Assembly (NCBI RefSeq): GCF_007827365.1
Contig: NZ_VISI01000001.1
Span: 64,501 to 128,500 of the forward strand
Origin: Olleya sp. Hel_I_94
GTDB lineage: Bacteria; Bacteroidota; Bacteroidia; Flavobacteriales; Flavobacteriaceae
Direction: 5' to 3'
Length of the DNA: 64,000 nt
This document shows positions 62,106 to 64,000 of the stretch, one piece after another. Both the position numbers and the translations under genes were made by a program. The notes beneath the pieces were generated by a model. It saw only the letters and a program-made list of their open reading frames with translations, was not told the origin of the DNA and ran no database searches. Position 1 is the stretch's first letter. Each line of letters begins with the position of its first letter.

Positions 62106-62885
62106 ATGAGTAAGACTTACCAAATACAATCCTACTTTAATTTTTTAAAACGCTCCACTAATCAACATGGTGTGCACTCCCCTTTTGTTTATGATTTAGT
62201 TACCAAGTGTTTTTATGACAAAAAAAAGCACGCTGCTTACCTAGATATTAAATCCTACAGAAAAAAGCTTATAAAAAACACTGCCAGCATTAACGTCACT
62301 GACTTAGGCTCTGGCAGTCAAGTGTTTCAAAACAATAAAAGATCCGTTTCTAAAATGGCTAAAGTAGCTGGATCAGATTATAAAGAAGCCAAATTACTAT
62401 ATCGATTAACCAATTATTTTAAAAGTAATACCATTTTAGAGCTTGGTACATCTCTAGGTATTGCGACTCAAGCTTTAGCGTTGGGCAATCCAAAAGCAAT
62501 AATTACAACCGTTGAAGGCTGTCCTAGTATTTCGGCTGTAGCCCAAACCCAATTTCAAAATTTCGACTTAAAAAACATTACAATAAAAACAGGTGATTTT
62601 GCTCAGGTTATTAGTAATTTAAATTCGCAAACCTTAGACTTAATTTATTGTGATGGCAATCATACCAAGCAGGCTACATTGCAGTATTTTGAAATGCTAC
62701 TACCTAAAACGCACAACGACACAGTACTTATTTTAGATGACATTTACTGGTCAAAACAGATGACTGACGCTTGGGAAATTATAAAAAACCACCCTCAAGT
62801 AACCGTAACTATTGACACCTATAAATTTGGTTTTGTCTTTTTTAGAAAAGAACAAGCTAAAGAGCATTTTACCATTAGACTTTAA
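62106..62885 (+). CDS. Class I SAM-dependent methyltransferase (O-methyltransferase-like)
   Basis: The 259-residue soluble protein starts with FNFLKRSTNQHGVHSPFVYD, a segment common to flavobacterial members. It contains NTILELGTSLGIATQALALG (SAM motif I), ITTVEGCPSISAVAQTQF, LDLIYCDGNHTKQATLQYFE and TVLILDDIYWSKQMTDAWE, as in the Methyltransf_24 group. The substrate is unknown. It stands between the ABC-F gene and the cobalamin adenosyltransferase gene on the same strand, with a 335-bp gap before it. Confidence 0.85.
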   Translation: MSKTYQIQSYFNFLKRSTNQHGVHSPFVYDLVTKCFYDKKKHAAYLDIKSYRKKLIKNTASINVTDLGSGSQVFQNNKRSVSKMAKVAGSDYKEAKLLYRLTNYFKSNTILELGTSLGIATQALALGNPKAIITTVEGCPSISAVAQTQFQNFDLKNITIKTGDFAQVISNLNSQTLDLIYCDGNHTKQATLQYFEMLLPKTHNDTVLILDDIYWSKQMTDAWEIIKNHPQVTVTIDTYKFGFVFFRKEQAKEHFTIRL

Positions 62886-62954
62886 ATTAATTATTAGTCG
62901 CGTCGCTTAGTTTTTAACTTTCTACTTTTAAACTTTTCCCTTAACTTTACATTC

Positions 62955-63527
62955 ATGAAAATATATACAAAAACAGGAGACAAAGGTACTACAGCTTTAT
63001 TTGGAGGCACACGTGTCCCTAAACATCATATTAGGATTGATAGCTATGGTACTGTTGACGAGCTAAACTCTTACATAGGTTTAATTAGAGACCAAGAGAT
63101 TAATCAACTATATAAAGATATTTTAATTGACATACAGAATAAGTTATTTACTGTAGGTGCAATATTGGCTACAGATCCTGAAAAAGCGATTCTTAAAAAC
63201 GGAAAAGAACGCTTAAACATTAATAAAATTTCTGATGAAGATATTATCTTGTTAGAACAAGAAATGGATATTATGAACCAGGACTTACCACCAATGACAC
63301 ATTTTGTACTTCCTGGTGGCCATCAAACTGTGTCATTCTGTCACATAACCAGAACCGTATGCAGACGTGCAGAGCGCTTAGCATCAGCACTTAACGATTT
63401 AGAGCCTTTTGAAGCCAATGCGTTAACGTATTTAAACCGTCTTTCTGACTATCTTTTTGTATTGGCACGAAAGTTGTCTCATGACTTACAAGCAGACGAA
63501 GTAAAGTGGATACCTGAAAAAAAGTAA
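62955..63527 (+). CDS. Cob(I)alamin adenosyltransferase, PduO type
   Basis: The 190-residue trimeric enzyme adenosylates corrinoids to give coenzyme B12. Typical segments are KIYTKTGDKGTTALFGGTRV (ATP-binding N-terminus), RIDSYGTVDELNSYIGL, FVLPGGHQTVSFCHITRTVC, RRAERLASALNDLEPFE and TYLNRLSDYLFVLAR. Length is standard. It is probably required for B12-dependent enzymes such as methylmalonyl-CoA mutase elsewhere in the genome. It follows the methyltransferase gene by 69 bp. Confidence 0.94.
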   Translation: MKIYTKTGDKGTTALFGGTRVPKHHIRIDSYGTVDELNSYIGLIRDQEINQLYKDILIDIQNKLFTVGAILATDPEKAILKNGKERLNINKISDEDIILLEQEMDIMNQDLPPMTHFVLPGGHQTVSFCHITRTVCRRAERLASALNDLEPFEANALTYLNRLSDYLFVLARKLSHDLQADEVKWIPEKK

Positions 63528-63637
63528 CCCACGTTATAAAGCGCTGTGATTAGTAACACTGCAAAATACTTTAGTATCAAGTAGTTTCAGTTTAGAAGAC
63601 GTTCTTTTTTTTAATGAAAAAATAATTCACTTTTTTC

Positions 63638-63667
63638 TTGACTATTTAAACTAAAAATTTATTTTTG
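63638..63667 (+). promoter_or_regulatory. Promoter of the DUF2795 gene
   Basis: TTG (63638-63640), exactly 19 nt, then TATTTTTG (63660-63667): an exact consensus match 23 bp before the ATG. Confidence 0.68.
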
Positions 63668-63690
63668 CAAAAATTAAAACCGCATAAGAA

Positions 63691-63912
63691 ATGTATTGGA
63701 CATTAGAATTAGCATCTTATTTAAGTGATGCACCTTGGCCAGCAACTAAAGATGAGCTTATTGACTACGCTATTAGAACAGGCGCTCCTTTAGAAGTTGT
63801 AGAAAATTTACAATCAATAGAAGATGAAGGTGATTCATACGATTCTATAGAAGAAATTTGGCCAGATTATCCAACTGACGAAGATTACCTCTGGAATGAG
63901 GACGAGTATTAA
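63691..63912 (+). CDS. DUF2795 small protein
   Basis: The 73-residue acidic protein matches DUF2795 in its Bacteroidota form: WTLELASYLSDAPWPATKDE, then LIDYAIRTGAPLEVVENLQ and an acidic C-terminus rich in Asp, Glu, Trp and Tyr. The function is unknown. It is a single-gene unit with an exact promoter and a strong terminator, suggesting steady, substantial expression. Confidence 0.87.
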   Translation: MYWTLELASYLSDAPWPATKDELIDYAIRTGAPLEVVENLQSIEDEGDSYDSIEEIWPDYPTDEDYLWNEDEY

Positions 63913-63930
63913 TAACACACAAATAGTATC

Positions 63931-63958
63931 AAAAAAGTCTCAATTAGAGACTTTTTTT
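63931..63958 (+). terminator. Terminator of the DUF2795 gene
   Basis: AAAAAAGTCTC / GAGACTTTTTT around AATTA, ending in a T-run, 18 bp past the stop. Confidence 0.85.
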
Positions 63959-64000
63959 GTGCTTTTTAATATAGCTAAACGCAGCTAAAAACGTATATTT

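Overview
The window is a low-GC chromosomal segment of a marine-type Flavobacteriaceae bacterium (Bacteroidota). The evidence is lineage-typical families (a PorV-like T9SS barrel protein, Lnb/DUF4105, DUF3276/PUR, DUF2795, a long NusB, a dual cyclophilin-FKBP immunophilin, Leu/Phe/Val dehydrogenase), frequent TTG start codons, and several exact matches to the Bacteroidota housekeeping promoter (TTG or TTTG, 17-20 nt, TAnnTTTG). A genus such as Olleya, Lacinutrix or Psychroserpens is plausible, but this is inference.

Bases 1-8.1 kb: the 5' part of pyrD (minus), pepT with a lipoprotein gene of the MRJP/yellow family, a beta-barrel protein, a SET-domain gene with no ATG/GTG/TTG start, an acidic small protein, tRNA-Tyr with its own promoter, and a siderophore-type TonB receptor whose promoter carries a 13-bp dyad. 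Bases 8.2-27.5 kb are mostly housekeeping: a YdeI/DUF1801 protein; nusB-DUF1573-yajC; an amino-acid dehydrogenase with a perfect 10-5-10 palindrome in its leader; an ABC half-exporter with Asp in place of the catalytic Glu; a PUR protein; a PlsC-type acyltransferase gene interrupted by one TAG; a CsaA-like protein; a YfiT-like protein; a dual immunophilin; a RecQ lacking the zinc cysteines; kdsD-tatC-CMD-lptB; terC-pssA; and porV2-lnb.

Bases 27.5-59.7 kb form one large minus-strand surface-polysaccharide locus of 29 genes. It reads wza, wzc (Tyr-rich kinase tail), wzm, wzt, then about 15 putative glycosyltransferases interleaved with methyltransferases, an epimerase, an MBOAT/SGNH O-acetylation pair, a nonulosonate module (NeuB without its SAF domain, plus a cytidylyltransferase fused to a KdsC-type phosphatase) and an O-antigen ligase/polymerase. 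It ends with the polyprenyl-phosphate sugar-1-phosphate transferase. An exact promoter precedes wza and a second exact promoter precedes the terminal sugar transferase. Most genes abut or overlap, so the locus is probably transcribed as one long operon. The glycan is probably started by the sugar transferase, extended in the cytoplasm and exported by Wzm/Wzt, with Wza/Wzc also involved.

Bases 59.9-64 kb: an Uup-type ABC-F protein, a 335-bp non-coding gap with a nested foldback, an O-methyltransferase-like protein, a PduO-type cobalamin adenosyltransferase, and a DUF2795 protein with an exact promoter and terminator. I saw no CRISPR array, intact insertion sequence, prophage or defence island. 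The most interesting points are the predicted CMP-KDN-type module, the mixed export machinery, the start-less SET gene, the single-stop acyltransferase and the non-coding dyads and foldback.
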